Assembly: GCA_027027675.1 (NCBI GenBank)
Contig: JALVKT010000092.1
Location: forward strand, 21,048 to 85,047
DNA: 64,000 nucleotides
Source of the DNA: Thermofilaceae archaeon
Lineage (GTDB): Archaea > Thermoproteota > Thermoprotei > Thermofilales > Thermofilaceae
Direction of reading: 5' to 3'
Within the stretch, counting starts at the first letter, position 1. Every line of letters starts with the position of its first letter. The translations under genes and the position numbers were made by a program. A model generated the notes under the pieces. That model worked only from the letters and a program-made list of their open reading frames with translations. It ran no database searches and had not been told where the DNA came from. This document shows, in pieces, positions 42,018 to 50,705 of this stretch.

Positions 42018-42261
42018 GGCTGTGATAAAAGTAAACGTTGGGGAAGACGCGGCCGTTCTCTACAAGGCTTTGTATCCAGAAGAGAATTCTCCTCCTTCCC
42101 ATCGTTCAAGGATGAGCGTTGTAATGGCGGGTGGAGAGGAGGTTCGTGTTACTGTTATTAGCTCTGACCTTGCAAGTTTTAGGGCGGCGCTCAACAGCGT
42201 GTTCAGGCTGCTGGGTGCTGTGGAGTCTGTAAAGAGTGTAATATACGAGAGGCATATATAG
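42004..42261 (+). CDS. pcc1: KEOPS complex subunit Pcc1
   Basis: Small dimerising subunit (85 residues) of KEOPS, which makes t6A37 on ANN-decoding tRNAs. The helix FRAALNSVFRLLGAVESV near the C-terminus and the preceding strands VRVTVISSDLASF match the family. It is translated from an ATG inside the end of the Brix gene. Confidence 0.85.
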   Translation: MAVFKAVIKVNVGEDAAVLYKALYPEENSPPSHRSRMSVVMAGGEEVRVTVISSDLASFRAALNSVFRLLGAVESVKSVIYERHI

Positions 42262-42340
42262 TTTCGACTGTAGTCGTTACTGATTTTCTATTGCTAGATA
42301 CTCTTATATACAATTCAATTTTCTAAAATTTAGAGCTCTC

Positions 42341-43372
42341 ATGGCGGGGACAACTCTTCCAACAAGAAGAATGACATGTTACGATTGCCCCTACTATCTA
42401 CGTAGTAGGAGTTACTGTCTTAAATTAAAACAGGTGGTCCCCGACCCCAATAACCCTCTCTGCCAGACACTTCAACAGCCGGCTATGTCGAATCCGGGCA
42501 CAGGGGCCCCCATAGCATCAGCGGCATCGCCACAGGCTAACGTTGCCGTCCCAGCCCAGGCTGTAACTTATGCCCAGCAGTACGGTGTGCCCAGGGAAGC
42601 CACCGGCTATAGTCCGTTCAAAGTATATGCGCCAACTGGTGTGCCCAAACTCGACGAGATACTTGGCGGCGGCTTTCTCAGAGGAAAAACCTACCTAGTG
42701 GCTGGTGAAGCCGGATGCGGAAAGACAATTCTCTCCTTACAGTTTCTCCTCCACGGGGCATCTCTCGGAGAGCCTGGAGTATACATAGCCATAGACGAGC
42801 CTACAAGCCAGCTTCTCCGGGGCCTCAGAATGTTCGGCTGGGACGTAAGGCCGCTCATAGCCGAGAGAAAGCTCCTATTCCTCGACATGAGGACGCACTT
42901 TAGCAAGATCTACTTGAGGGATGAGCGCCGCAAGATAGAGCCAAAGTATGTTATAGAGAGCATATTAAACGCTGCGAAGAAGATCAGGGCGAAGAGGCTA
43001 GTAATAGACCCCATAGCGCCCCTGGTTTACGGCGGGAAAGAGGAAGACGTGCTATACGCCAGAGAGTTTCTGAGGGAGATGGTTTTCGCTATCGAAAAGA
43101 CCGGCGAGCTTACAACAATAATGACTAGCGAGATACCCACTGGAAGCACAAAGCTAAGCCGCTTCGGAGTAGAAGAGTTCCTAGCTTCAGGAATAATAGT
43201 GCTGAGCATAGAGGAAATTGACGGGGAGATCGAGCGCGTAATGTACATCAGGAAGGCGAGATGGGCGCCAGTAAAGCCCAGCAAGTACATCTTCGAGATA
43301 AAGACCGGGGAAGGTATAATAATAAGGGAGTCTCTCAGCGAGTACCTGAGGCGTATAAGAGCTAGGCGGTAG
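42341..43372 (+). CDS. KaiC-like ATPase with N-terminal cysteine cluster
   Basis: RecA-fold ATPase of 343 residues. The single KaiC domain begins near TGVPKLDEILGGGFLRG with Walker A GEAGCGKT and Walker B RLVIDPIAP. Ahead of it are four cysteines (C13, C16, C26, C41) that could bind zinc or iron-sulphur, then an Ala/Pro/Gln-rich linker of about 50 residues. It is not RadA, which has helix-hairpin-helix instead. A TATA CTTATATA at 42303-42310 precedes it. Function unknown; archaeal KaiC-like proteins can be autokinases in signalling. Confidence 0.8.
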   Translation: MAGTTLPTRRMTCYDCPYYLRSRSYCLKLKQVVPDPNNPLCQTLQQPAMSNPGTGAPIASAASPQANVAVPAQAVTYAQQYGVPREATGYSPFKVYAPTGVPKLDEILGGGFLRGKTYLVAGEAGCGKTILSLQFLLHGASLGEPGVYIAIDEPTSQLLRGLRMFGWDVRPLIAERKLLFLDMRTHFSKIYLRDERRKIEPKYVIESILNAAKKIRAKRLVIDPIAPLVYGGKEEDVLYAREFLREMVFAIEKTGELTTIMTSEIPTGSTKLSRFGVEEFLASGIIVLSIEEIDGEIERVMYIRKARWAPVKPSKYIFEIKTGEGIIIRESLSEYLRRIRARR

Positions 43373-43436
43373 ACGTCCCGAGAAGGGGCGCCGGGAAAGT
43401 AATAATTATCTATTATTCCCAACTTTTACACCGTCC

Positions 43437-44306
43437 ATGTCACATACATCCGAGGAAAACGCTCCCTCAAGGGTATGGGTAAAAGTAAGGGCAGGCGATT
43501 CCTACACTATAAAGTGGGGCAAAGAGATAGTCCGCTTCCTGGAAAACCGGGGAGTAGAGGTCTACGTGGATCCTCTCCTCGGCTACTCCGTTAACGCTAA
43601 GGTGCTCCCTGAAACAAGGCTTGAGAGCCTAGATATGGCCATAATAGTAGGGGGTGACGGAACACTCCTGAGAACAGTGCAAAAGAGCAAAGGAGTAATA
43701 CCGCCGATCCTCGGCTTCTCGGCTAAAAGCCTCGGATTCTTCTTCGAACACAACGTGGAGAACTTTAGAGGCGTCCTAGAAAAGGTGTTAAGAGGCGCAT
43801 ATAAGATCTATAACGTCTCCCTAGGCGGCTTCGCCGCGGGAAATGTGAGAGGAGTTTTCCTAAACGAAGTCTCTCTCTGGGCTGAGAACGGCAAAGTTAT
43901 AGAGTATGAACTCGAAGTCGAAGGAGAAAAAATATACCATGCGCGGAGCGACGGAATAATAATCAATACTCCTGCAGGCAGCACGGGGCACGCTCTCTCC
44001 TATAACAGTCCAATATTCTTCTGCTGGGAAAGACGGCTCCTAAGCTTTATACCCGTAGGTGCCCTCTCACCGCTGATAAAGCCTATAGTAGTCGCTGAGA
44101 CACCCATAAAAATACGCCTTCTCACATGGCCTGCACTGCTGATAGCCGATGGACAGCGAAGACTAGAGCTAAAAAGCGGCTCGGTGATAACGGCAACGCC
44201 TGGAGCCGCGACGCTAGGCCTTGTATACACAGAAGGCCCGTTAATAACGCCGGAAAAAATACGGGAGCGGCTCTTCGACAGAGGATTCTCAACGATAGGA
44301 GGCTAG
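43437..44306 (+). CDS. nadK: NAD kinase
   Basis: Phosphorylates NAD to NADP. The 289-residue product has the nucleotide-binding GGDGT (72-76), FLNEVSLWAENG (NE motif) and the active-site glycine-rich SDGIIINTPAGSTGHALS. It overlaps the convergent DUF2067 gene by 4 nt. Confidence 0.94.
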   Translation: MSHTSEENAPSRVWVKVRAGDSYTIKWGKEIVRFLENRGVEVYVDPLLGYSVNAKVLPETRLESLDMAIIVGGDGTLLRTVQKSKGVIPPILGFSAKSLGFFFEHNVENFRGVLEKVLRGAYKIYNVSLGGFAAGNVRGVFLNEVSLWAENGKVIEYELEVEGEKIYHARSDGIIINTPAGSTGHALSYNSPIFFCWERRLLSFIPVGALSPLIKPIVVAETPIKIRLLTWPALLIADGQRRLELKSGSVITATPGAATLGLVYTEGPLITPEKIRERLFDRGFSTIGG

Positions 44307-44908
44307 TCCTCACTAATAGCTAGTTCCAGCGCCCTGCTAAAGTTATGCGTGGGCTCCAGCCTATTCTCATCCCTGAGAAGCCCCTTCTCAACTAGCTTCT
44401 CAACGGTTTCCTCAACACTTATCCCCCAGTACACTGATAAAAGGGCGACCAGGCGTTTAGCAGGGGTCGTAGCCGGCAATCTAACCAGCCTGGCATAGGC
44501 CCTTGAAAGCCCCCCGATAATCTCCCTGAGAGTATCTGTGTCCGCGTTAGTCTCTATATATCCTCCTTTCAGCAGTCTCGCCTCAAACCCCTTAAGCTTT
44601 AAGAGCTCCACCACAACCTGTGGCGACACAGGCGTTTTCGACTCCGAGATAGAGAGTAAAGTAGAGAAATCGTATCTCCTAAGGCCTGGCGTATACGTGC
44701 CCCTAACGGTGGAGTAGAGAGCCTGGATCCTCCTAACTATCTCCTTGTACCTGTCGCCTCTAGCGTAGACGTATATCTTCACCTTGTTCATCTTGAGCTC
44801 CCCAGCTATCTCGGAGCCTATTGTAGCCTCTAGGGTCTCCAGAAACTTTACCGCGTCGCTGGGGCTCCTAAACACCAGTGTTATGGGGTTGCGGCGCATC
44901 AGAATCAC
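44303..44908 (-). CDS. DUF2067 family protein
   Basis: Archaeal protein of 201 residues, probably of the DUF2067 family: an N-terminal alpha/beta half (ITLVFRSPSDAVKFLE) and a helical C-terminal half. No function is known. It overlaps csl4 by 4 nt, and the order METTL5-like, csl4, DUF2067 suggests an RNA-related role. Confidence 0.6.
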   Translation of the reverse strand: MILMRRNPITLVFRSPSDAVKFLETLEATIGSEIAGELKMNKVKIYVYARGDRYKEIVRRIQALYSTVRGTYTPGLRRYDFSTLLSISESKTPVSPQVVVELLKLKGFEARLLKGGYIETNADTDTLREIIGGLSRAYARLVRLPATTPAKRLVALLSVYWGISVEETVEKLVEKGLLRDENRLEPTHNFSRALELAISED

Positions 44909-45492
44909 TTAACCAAATAGTATATGCTGGCCTTCTTCCTAACCCTGCTTCCACAGTAGGGGCACACCAGATAATTCCCCTTCTTGCGAAGAATGGACAT
45001 GCAGTGCGGGCACCTCGCCAAAACGACGCCATACTCGCGGCCCCGAGTAGACAGCACGTAGGGCGGCCCGCCCTCTTCGGAGACATAGGCTCGTAATACA
45101 TCCCCGTAAGAATACACGTTAAATATGTTCCTTACAGGGTCAGAGCTAATATTAGAGGCCGGGAGAATTCCGGAGTAGGGCCTCAGCAGAAGTATCCCAT
45201 GGGGAACCCCCTTCTCTCCTCCCTTCTCTATAAGCATTATCTTCACAAAGGCTATCGTCTCCCTAACACCGTCAAGGTAACCGTAAACCACGTCTCCCTT
45301 AGAGAGGAGCCGCGGCTCCTTCACAGGGTCAACCTCCACCACGTGCTTAACATTGTCCCTCAGCAACAGCCCGATAATCTTAGACCTTAACACGCTGTTC
45401 TCGGCATCTACATAGACGTTCTTCCCGGCGAGGTACTCCTCAATGACGCCCACGGGCTCTCCGGGCACCACTGTGTTCCCTTCTTCTCCCAT
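44905..45492 (-). CDS. csl4: Exosome cap subunit Csl4
   Basis: RNA-binding cap protein of the archaeal exosome, 195 residues: N-terminal domain with PGEPVGVIEEYLAGKNVY, S1 domain in the middle (KGDVVYGYLDGVRETIAFVKI) and a C-terminal zinc ribbon with CPHC and CPYC. It recruits DnaG and poly(A)-rich substrates in other archaea. It lies away from the rrp4-rrp41-rrp42 block, as in most archaea. Confidence 0.92.
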   Translation of the reverse strand: MGEEGNTVVPGEPVGVIEEYLAGKNVYVDAENSVLRSKIIGLLLRDNVKHVVEVDPVKEPRLLSKGDVVYGYLDGVRETIAFVKIMLIEKGGEKGVPHGILLLRPYSGILPASNISSDPVRNIFNVYSYGDVLRAYVSEEGGPPYVLSTRGREYGVVLARCPHCMSILRKKGNYLVCPYCGSRVRKKASIYYLVK

Positions 45493-45493
45493 A

Positions 45494-46153
45494 CTAAACT
45501 CCCTTGCACACTATTCTGAGGGCCACTATATCAACGCAGTGCATACGGCGGGTATGAAAGAAGAAGACTGGCGGAATACATATCTTATCAACAAGTATTG
45601 TCTCGACACTGCTACAGCCAAGCTCTAAAGCCTTTTTAGAAACAAACCTTAGCGTCGGCAGCTTATGTATAGAGTAGACGACGCGTCCCAGAGCAGCGGC
45701 CACGCTCAGGAACCTCACATCAGCACCCCTACTATGAACGCCAAAAGGAGGATTTTCCAATACAGTGTCAAACCTTTTCGCCCTTAAAGGTAGATATTCT
45801 ACGTCACACGTCAAGCACCCAGCCCTCTCTCCCATTCCAGCCTCGCCAGCCCGCCTACAAGCCGCCTTAAGAGCCTCCCCGTCAACGTCTACGAGCAAAG
45901 CCTCCGAAGCCCCCAGGTACAGCGCCCCAAGCCCCAACCTGCCAGTGCCCGCGCCCAAATCAACTATGGCCCGGTCTACAATGTCTCCATACCTGGTCTC
46001 CGCGATCCATAGAAGACGGGCTGCCAATGTAGAAGGCGTCGCATACTGCTCCAGCTTTACCTGGGGCCTCTCAAACGGGGGGATAGACTGTATAAAAAGC
46101 TCCAGCTCCTTCAGCTTTACGCCCCGCATCCAATTACCGCTAACGCCCGCCAA
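45494..46153 (-). CDS. METTL5-like rRNA N6-adenine methyltransferase (COG2263)
   Basis: SAM-dependent methyltransferase of 219 residues (or 211 if starting at 46129). Motif I is VDLGAGTGRLGLG and motif IV is ENPPFG, the NPPF form of amino-group methyltransferases. It resembles the METTL5 group that methylates an adenine in small-subunit rRNA. It is followed by csl4 and preceded, with a 14-nt overlap, by aRF1. Confidence 0.82.
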   Translation of the reverse strand: MAGVSGNWMRGVKLKELELFIQSIPPFERPQVKLEQYATPSTLAARLLWIAETRYGDIVDRAIVDLGAGTGRLGLGALYLGASEALLVDVDGEALKAACRRAGEAGMGERAGCLTCDVEYLPLRAKRFDTVLENPPFGVHSRGADVRFLSVAAALGRVVYSIHKLPTLRFVSKKALELGCSSVETILVDKICIPPVFFFHTRRMHCVDIVALRIVCKGV

Positions 46154-47375
46154 GCTTATACCTCAGTATAGCGGCTATCCCACCAAACGTTTTAAGCAAC
46201 TCCTTACCCTCACTCGTCTCCGTGGACACAAGCACGACCTCTGTTCCGCTTTGAGCGGCAAGCTCACTGAGCTCCTCTATCAAGAGCTTCTTCTCCACAA
46301 TCTCCATGTCTCCACCGCACTTAGGGCACTTAAGCTGCGAAATCTGTTCCTCAGTGAACGTACCCTCTATCTCGTGGCCACATTGCATACACTTCGCCTT
46401 AACCCTATACTTGTTGAGCCCCTCAGACACGAGCAGAGTTTTTACGGCCCCCGCCTCTAGAGCACGCCGTATCTCCCTCTCACCGTAGAGGGCAAGCCCA
46501 GTATCCCTGGCCAAGTGGTAGAGAAACTCGTTCATCGCCTCCCGCTCCCGGATATACTGGGCGTCCTTCAACAGGTCCTTCGCTCTTTCAGCGAGCTCGT
46601 AGATGCCAGCGTACCCCCCATAGCCAACGTCGAATATCCCGATTATCTTCTTCTTCAGCTCGTAGTGGAGGTAGTCTCCCTCAGCGAACTCCTTCTTAGC
46701 GGGCCCGGGCCCACCAATGACTATCCCTTTAAGCTCGTCCTTTATCGGGAGAAAGATCTTGTTAGCGTGCTCCCCTATCCTCTTGTAAAACTCGTGGGTA
46801 AGCTGCTCAATTATCCTCTCAAACCTCCTAGCAGACTGGCCGCCAGCCCTGTGCTTCCCAGGTATACCTGAGGTAAGCTCATCCACCACATCCAGGGTTC
46901 TACCCCTAAGAATTCCTATAGCTGCCTCTCCCCTCTCAACGACTATAAGGCCGTAAGCCTCCTTAACACGTATCATGTCCTCCAGAATGTCGGTGTGAAA
47001 CCTTGAGTCACACCTGTAAAGCCATATTTTCAGCTTCTGCGGGGGCTCGAGGAGGTGAATCTCCATTTCCTCGTTGCCCGGCGCGTCGCCAGCCACATAG
47101 CCAGCGAAGATTATGAGACCGTTAGGCGGAGTCTTCCTGAATAGCTTCAGCCTGTTTATTATCGCTGCCAGGGCGTCCATGACGTGGTGCCGTGTAACCC
47201 TGTCTTTGATGTTAGACGCCGTGGAATACTCGTACCAGAGAGTGTTCAAGACGTCAGATATGGGACGGCCAGCGGGAATGTACACTGAGACGAGCTCCGT
47301 CCCCCTACCCTTCTTCTCCTTTAACTCCTTGACTAGCCTCTCAAGCTTTAACCTTTCAACCTCATCCATTGCCAA
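46140..47375 (-). CDS. prf1: Peptide chain release factor aRF1
   Basis: Reads all three stop codons and triggers peptide release; 411 residues. The stop-recognition loop reads NIKD where NIKS is the norm, and the partner motif YRCDSRF (YxCxxxF) is present. GGQSARRFERI is the catalytic GGQ loop. A zinc ribbon (CMQC...CPKC) lies in the C-terminal domain. It is divergent from UMP kinase with TATA-like CTTTATACG near 47398 between them. Confidence 0.94.
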   Translation of the reverse strand: MAMDEVERLKLERLVKELKEKKGRGTELVSVYIPAGRPISDVLNTLWYEYSTASNIKDRVTRHHVMDALAAIINRLKLFRKTPPNGLIIFAGYVAGDAPGNEEMEIHLLEPPQKLKIWLYRCDSRFHTDILEDMIRVKEAYGLIVVERGEAAIGILRGRTLDVVDELTSGIPGKHRAGGQSARRFERIIEQLTHEFYKRIGEHANKIFLPIKDELKGIVIGGPGPAKKEFAEGDYLHYELKKKIIGIFDVGYGGYAGIYELAERAKDLLKDAQYIREREAMNEFLYHLARDTGLALYGEREIRRALEAGAVKTLLVSEGLNKYRVKAKCMQCGHEIEGTFTEEQISQLKCPKCGGDMEIVEKKLLIEELSELAAQSGTEVVLVSTETSEGKELLKTFGGIAAILRYKLGGR

Positions 47376-47436
47376 CCCTGCACACCCGTGAAAGCGCCTT
47401 TATACGAGCCACCACCTAACCGCAATAGGTGATAAC

Positions 47437-48108
47437 GTGCTGGTTATAAAAATTGGAGGCCACCTCTTATTTGAAAAGGGCCGTCTACGCCGCAACTACA
47501 TACGTTCTCTACTAGGCGCCATAAAAAAGCTGTCCAGGGAAGACGACCCAATAGTTGTTGTCGGCGGAGGCCAAGCGGCCAGAGAGTACGTCACAGCGGG
47601 TAGAGAACTCGGCGTAAACGAGTCACTCCTCGACATGCTCGGCATACAAGCTTCAAGGGTAAACGCCGCTCTCCTCCACACGGCGTACCACGGCTCTCCC
47701 CCAGCCATACCCACGACGATAGAGGAAGCTGGAAGGCTGTCAAGGCTCTACAAGCCCCTCTTCGTGGGCGGGCTACAGCCGGCCCAGTCAACCACGACTG
47801 TTGCCGCACTCCTCGCAGAGGCATTTAACGCGCCACTATACATTGCAACTAACGTGGAAGGAATATTCACGGACGACCCCAGGAGAAACCCCGAGGCAAA
47901 ACTGCTGAAGCAGGTACACATATCCAGGCTAAAGGAAATGTTCTCCTCCCCCAGCGCCGCCGGCGGCTACGCCCTACTGGACCCCCTAACCATCGCGGTG
48001 CTCGAGAGAAGCAAGATACCCACAAGGGTCTTCAGCGGAGAACCCCCAGAAAACATTCTCCGCGCGGTTACAAAGGGGGACATAGGAACCCTCGTAACCT
48101 ATCGCTAG
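47437..48108 (+). CDS. pyrH: UMP kinase
   Basis: Amino-acid-kinase-fold enzyme converting UMP to UDP; 223 residues from GTG 47437. VIKIGGHL opens the fold; VVGGGQAAREYV and GGLQPAQSTTTVAALLAEA match archaeal UMP kinase rather than isopentenyl phosphate or glutamate kinases. GGTGAT lies just ahead of the start. It ends 4 nt inside the convergent methyltransferase gene. Confidence 0.9.
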   Translation: MLVIKIGGHLLFEKGRLRRNYIRSLLGAIKKLSREDDPIVVVGGGQAAREYVTAGRELGVNESLLDMLGIQASRVNAALLHTAYHGSPPAIPTTIEEAGRLSRLYKPLFVGGLQPAQSTTTVAALLAEAFNAPLYIATNVEGIFTDDPRRNPEAKLLKQVHISRLKEMFSSPSAAGGYALLDPLTIAVLERSKIPTRVFSGEPPENILRAVTKGDIGTLVTYR

Positions 48109-49280
48109 CCGCGCTTTTTGAGGAGAGCTATGAAGAAGCCCGGAGTACCATGCACGTCAGGCTCAAAACGTATGCCAGGCACCCCTAAGAAGGCTGCCGA
48201 GCCCAGTGCAAGGCTCACTGGGACAGGCGTCAACCCGAGCTCCGAGGCAGCATAGATAACGTTTAGCTCGTTCTCCTCAAGAGTCAACGTGCACGTCGTG
48301 TAAAGCAGAAGCCCGCCTGGACGCAAAACCTTCGCGGCTTCACGCATAAACTGCCTCTGATACTCAGACAACATCTTAATATCACGTAGAGACCTGTTAT
48401 AGGAAAGCTTCGGCCTAACCCCCAATGCGCTACACGGAGGGTCGAGTATAACCTTGTCGACGCTCTCCCGGCCTACCACCTCGGAGACATACCTTGAATC
48501 ATGAACAACTGTTTTCACGCTTCTAAGCCCAAGCCTAGAGGCGTGCCACCTAATCTTCTCAACCTTCTTCTCCGTCCTGTCCACAGCTATGACTTCGCCG
48601 GCATCACGCATCATCTCTGCCGCATGGGTTGCCTTCCCGCCAGGGGCGGCGCACATGTCAAGCACAGTCTCCCCAGGGCGGGGAGAGAGAACGTGCATCG
48701 CAGCCATCGAAGGGAGGCTTTGATGATATATTATCCCTTCAGTGAAAAACCTGTGATTCCTCAGGGAAACCACCCTGTAGGGAGACCTAATATTCCATAC
48801 GGCAAGCCCCCTCCACTTCTCGATGATTTCTTTATGACTCATATACGCTATACCATTGGCCACGGGGACGCCCTCCGGAGAAACCATGGTTACGAGTTCC
48901 CCCCGCTCCATCCTCTCAGGCTTCGGGATGCCGGGAGCATAGAGATCGGCGCCCATATAGATACTCTCTGCGGCATGCTTGTCAACCACCACTCGCCTGC
49001 CAATAGTGAAAACCTCGTAGACTCCGTGGACCGGGAAGCGTATCGCCTCCCGTATAACGGGATGCTGTGACGCCGGGAACCCCTCGCTCCGGAGAACGTT
49101 TACAGCGTCCCTAGGGCTCATCTTCAAGACGTTCACGCGCACATAGTAGTAGGGGCCGGGGGCCGCCACTGCGCCTAAGATGCTACGCACACCCTCAAGC
49201 GAGTAGAGTAGCGCTAAGTGTTCTACAACGTCTACGGGGTACCTGAACCTCCTGGCTAAAGCCTCGGCTGTAAGTGGCAT
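48105..49280 (-). CDS. NOL1/NOP2/Sun family RNA cytosine-5 methyltransferase with PUA domain
   Basis: RNA m5C methyltransferase of 391 residues. An N-terminal domain encloses a PUA-like module (GELVTMVSPEGVPVANG), then the Rossmann core with LDMCAAPGGKATH (motif I) and two catalytic cysteines in DPPCSALG and TTCTLTLEENE. The PUA insert is like the NSUN6 group that acts on tRNA acceptor stems. The exact target is not decided. Confidence 0.9.
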   Translation of the reverse strand: MPLTAEALARRFRYPVDVVEHLALLYSLEGVRSILGAVAAPGPYYYVRVNVLKMSPRDAVNVLRSEGFPASQHPVIREAIRFPVHGVYEVFTIGRRVVVDKHAAESIYMGADLYAPGIPKPERMERGELVTMVSPEGVPVANGIAYMSHKEIIEKWRGLAVWNIRSPYRVVSLRNHRFFTEGIIYHQSLPSMAAMHVLSPRPGETVLDMCAAPGGKATHAAEMMRDAGEVIAVDRTEKKVEKIRWHASRLGLRSVKTVVHDSRYVSEVVGRESVDKVILDPPCSALGVRPKLSYNRSLRDIKMLSEYQRQFMREAAKVLRPGGLLLYTTCTLTLEENELNVIYAASELGLTPVPVSLALGSAAFLGVPGIRFEPDVHGTPGFFIALLKKRG

Positions 49281-49302
49281 CCGGCTTCACATTTGTAGAT
49301 AG

Positions 49303-49312
49303 AATTTATATA
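49303..49312 (+). promoter_or_regulatory. TATA box of rpl7ae
   Basis: AATTTATATA lies about 27 nt before the expected transcription start of the L7Ae gene, giving a leader of roughly 30 nt. Confidence 0.6.
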
Positions 49313-49362
49313 CTGCATTCTTCTACGTGTGTTGCCGAATGGGCGATGAATAGGTGAGCGAC

Positions 49363-49752
49363 ATGTCCGAGAAGCCGTTTTATGTAAGATTTATAGTGCC
49401 ACCCGAACTCGCGGAAAAAGCGTACCAGGCGCTAAGCATAGCCAGGGAAACCGGCAGGATAAGGAAGGGAACCAACGAGACCACCAAAGCCGTCGAGAGA
49501 GGCCAGGCGGTACTCGTACTCATAGCGGAAGACGTAGATCCTCCCGAGATAGTGGCTCATCTCCCACTGCTATGCGAGGAGAAAAAGATCCCCTATGTCT
49601 ACGTGCCGTCCAAGGAGCGGCTAGGTAAAGCCGCCGGCATAAACGTTCAGGCGGCAGCCGCGGCCATAATCGACCCTGGCGACGCCAAAAACCTTGTCGA
49701 CGAGATCATAAAAGAGGTAAATGAGATAAAGGTTAAGGCCGGCGTGGCCTAA
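49363..49752 (+). CDS. rpl7ae: Ribosomal protein L7Ae
   Basis: Kink-turn-binding protein of the 50S subunit, C/D and H/ACA RNPs, and RNase P; 129 residues. RKGTNETTKAVERGQA and LVLIAEDVDPPEIVAHLP are the RNA-binding signatures. The ATG at 49363 is preferred over the in-frame GTG at 49354 because AGGTGA (49352-49357) is the Shine-Dalgarno and overlaps the GTG. Its leader may contain a kink-turn-like element (see findings). Confidence 0.95.
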   Translation: MSEKPFYVRFIVPPELAEKAYQALSIARETGRIRKGTNETTKAVERGQAVLVLIAEDVDPPEIVAHLPLLCEEKKIPYVYVPSKERLGKAAGINVQAAAAAIIDPGDAKNLVDEIIKEVNEIKVKAGVA

Positions 49753-49812
49753 ACCCCTCTTATACCCTAAATTTTTATTAGCATCCTGCCCCGCACCACA
49801 TAGGGTGTCTAT

Positions 49813-50031
49813 ATGGCAGACAAGTGGAGCGACGCCACTCCCGCCGAGGTTATACAGATAGTTGGCCGTACAGGCGTTACCGGAGAGGTTACACAGGTAC
49901 GCGTACGCGTACTCGAGGGGCGGGACAAGGGGCGCATACTGACTAGGAACGTGAAGGGCCCGGTAAGGCTCGGAGACATTCTAATGCTGCGCGAGACTGA
50001 GAGAGAGGCGCGCAAGATATCTACGAGGTAA
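49813..50031 (+). CDS. rps28e: 30S ribosomal protein S28e
   Basis: Small-subunit protein at the mRNA exit, 72 residues, with the family core VIGRTGVTGEVTQVRVRVLEG-like sequence and the ending ILMLRETEREARKI. It has its own ribosome site (GGTG six bases ahead) and follows L7Ae, a common archaeal pairing. A T-run (CAATTTTTCT, from 50041) beyond its stop could end transcription. Confidence 0.95.
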   Translation: MADKWSDATPAEVIQIVGRTGVTGEVTQVRVRVLEGRDKGRILTRNVKGPVRLGDILMLRETEREARKISTR

Positions 50032-50040
50032 AACCTGCCT

Positions 50041-50052
50041 CAATTTTTCTCC
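50041..50052 (+). terminator. Probable poly-T terminator after S28e
   Basis: Five consecutive T (TTTTTCTCC) ten bases beyond the S28e stop, the type of signal used by archaeal RNA polymerase, followed by 100 nt without a gene before GINS23. Confidence 0.45.
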
Positions 50053-50156
50053 CCTGAAAAGTGTAGTGCGGCCGTACTACCCTGGTACTTCGAATTTACT
50101 TTCACCATACTAACCAGGTTATTTTTGAGTGCCTGGCCGCCGCAGCATGATACCGT

Positions 50157-50705
50157 ATGGATAAGGAACTCGCGTCGACACTGTTCTACGGGGACATAAA
50201 CATCCCCGTAGTGGCTCTCAAGGAAGGCTCCTATAGGGTAGGCCTCCTTGAAGTAAAATTTAAGCCGGGCATGAAGACGGAGGTTCCATATAGGGTTCTA
50301 CAGAACCTCTTGGAGAAGAAGATAGTGGAAGTAGACGTTGACAGCATTTTGGAGCTGCACCCGCTAAAAAAGATACAGTGGATGGAAAGCCGCACAAAAG
50401 AACTCACCAAGCTGGATGAGGGCTTCTACGTCAAAGCGAAGCTCTACTTCAGCCATTTAAGGGAAAAGGCACGCCGAGACGAGAACGCAGAGATAGAGCT
50501 GGCGAAAGCAAAAGTGCTCTTCGAAGACATTGTAAGGCTGCGGCTCACGAAGATCGCCAGGCTCGCCATGGCCGACCCAACGCCCTCCCGCGACTTCATG
50601 GAGAAGATGACTAGGGAAGAACGCGTGTTCTACGCTAAGATGTGCCACCTCATCAGTGAGTGGGAGAAGGGGCTTAAAGCCCTCGTTGAAGGGTGGGAGA
50701 AGTGA
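50157..50705 (+). CDS. gins23: GINS complex subunit (GINS23 type)
   Basis: Subunit of the GINS assembly that joins MCM and GAN/Cdc45 in the replicative helicase; 182 residues. A small beta domain (PVVALKEGSYRVGLLEVKFKP) comes first and the helical A domain second, the B-A order that defines Psf2/Psf3-type GINS23. It overlaps the mcm start by a few bases, the usual crenarchaeal gins23-mcm arrangement. Confidence 0.82.
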   Translation: MDKELASTLFYGDINIPVVALKEGSYRVGLLEVKFKPGMKTEVPYRVLQNLLEKKIVEVDVDSILELHPLKKIQWMESRTKELTKLDEGFYVKAKLYFSHLREKARRDENAEIELAKAKVLFEDIVRLRLTKIARLAMADPTPSRDFMEKMTREERVFYAKMCHLISEWEKGLKALVEGWEK

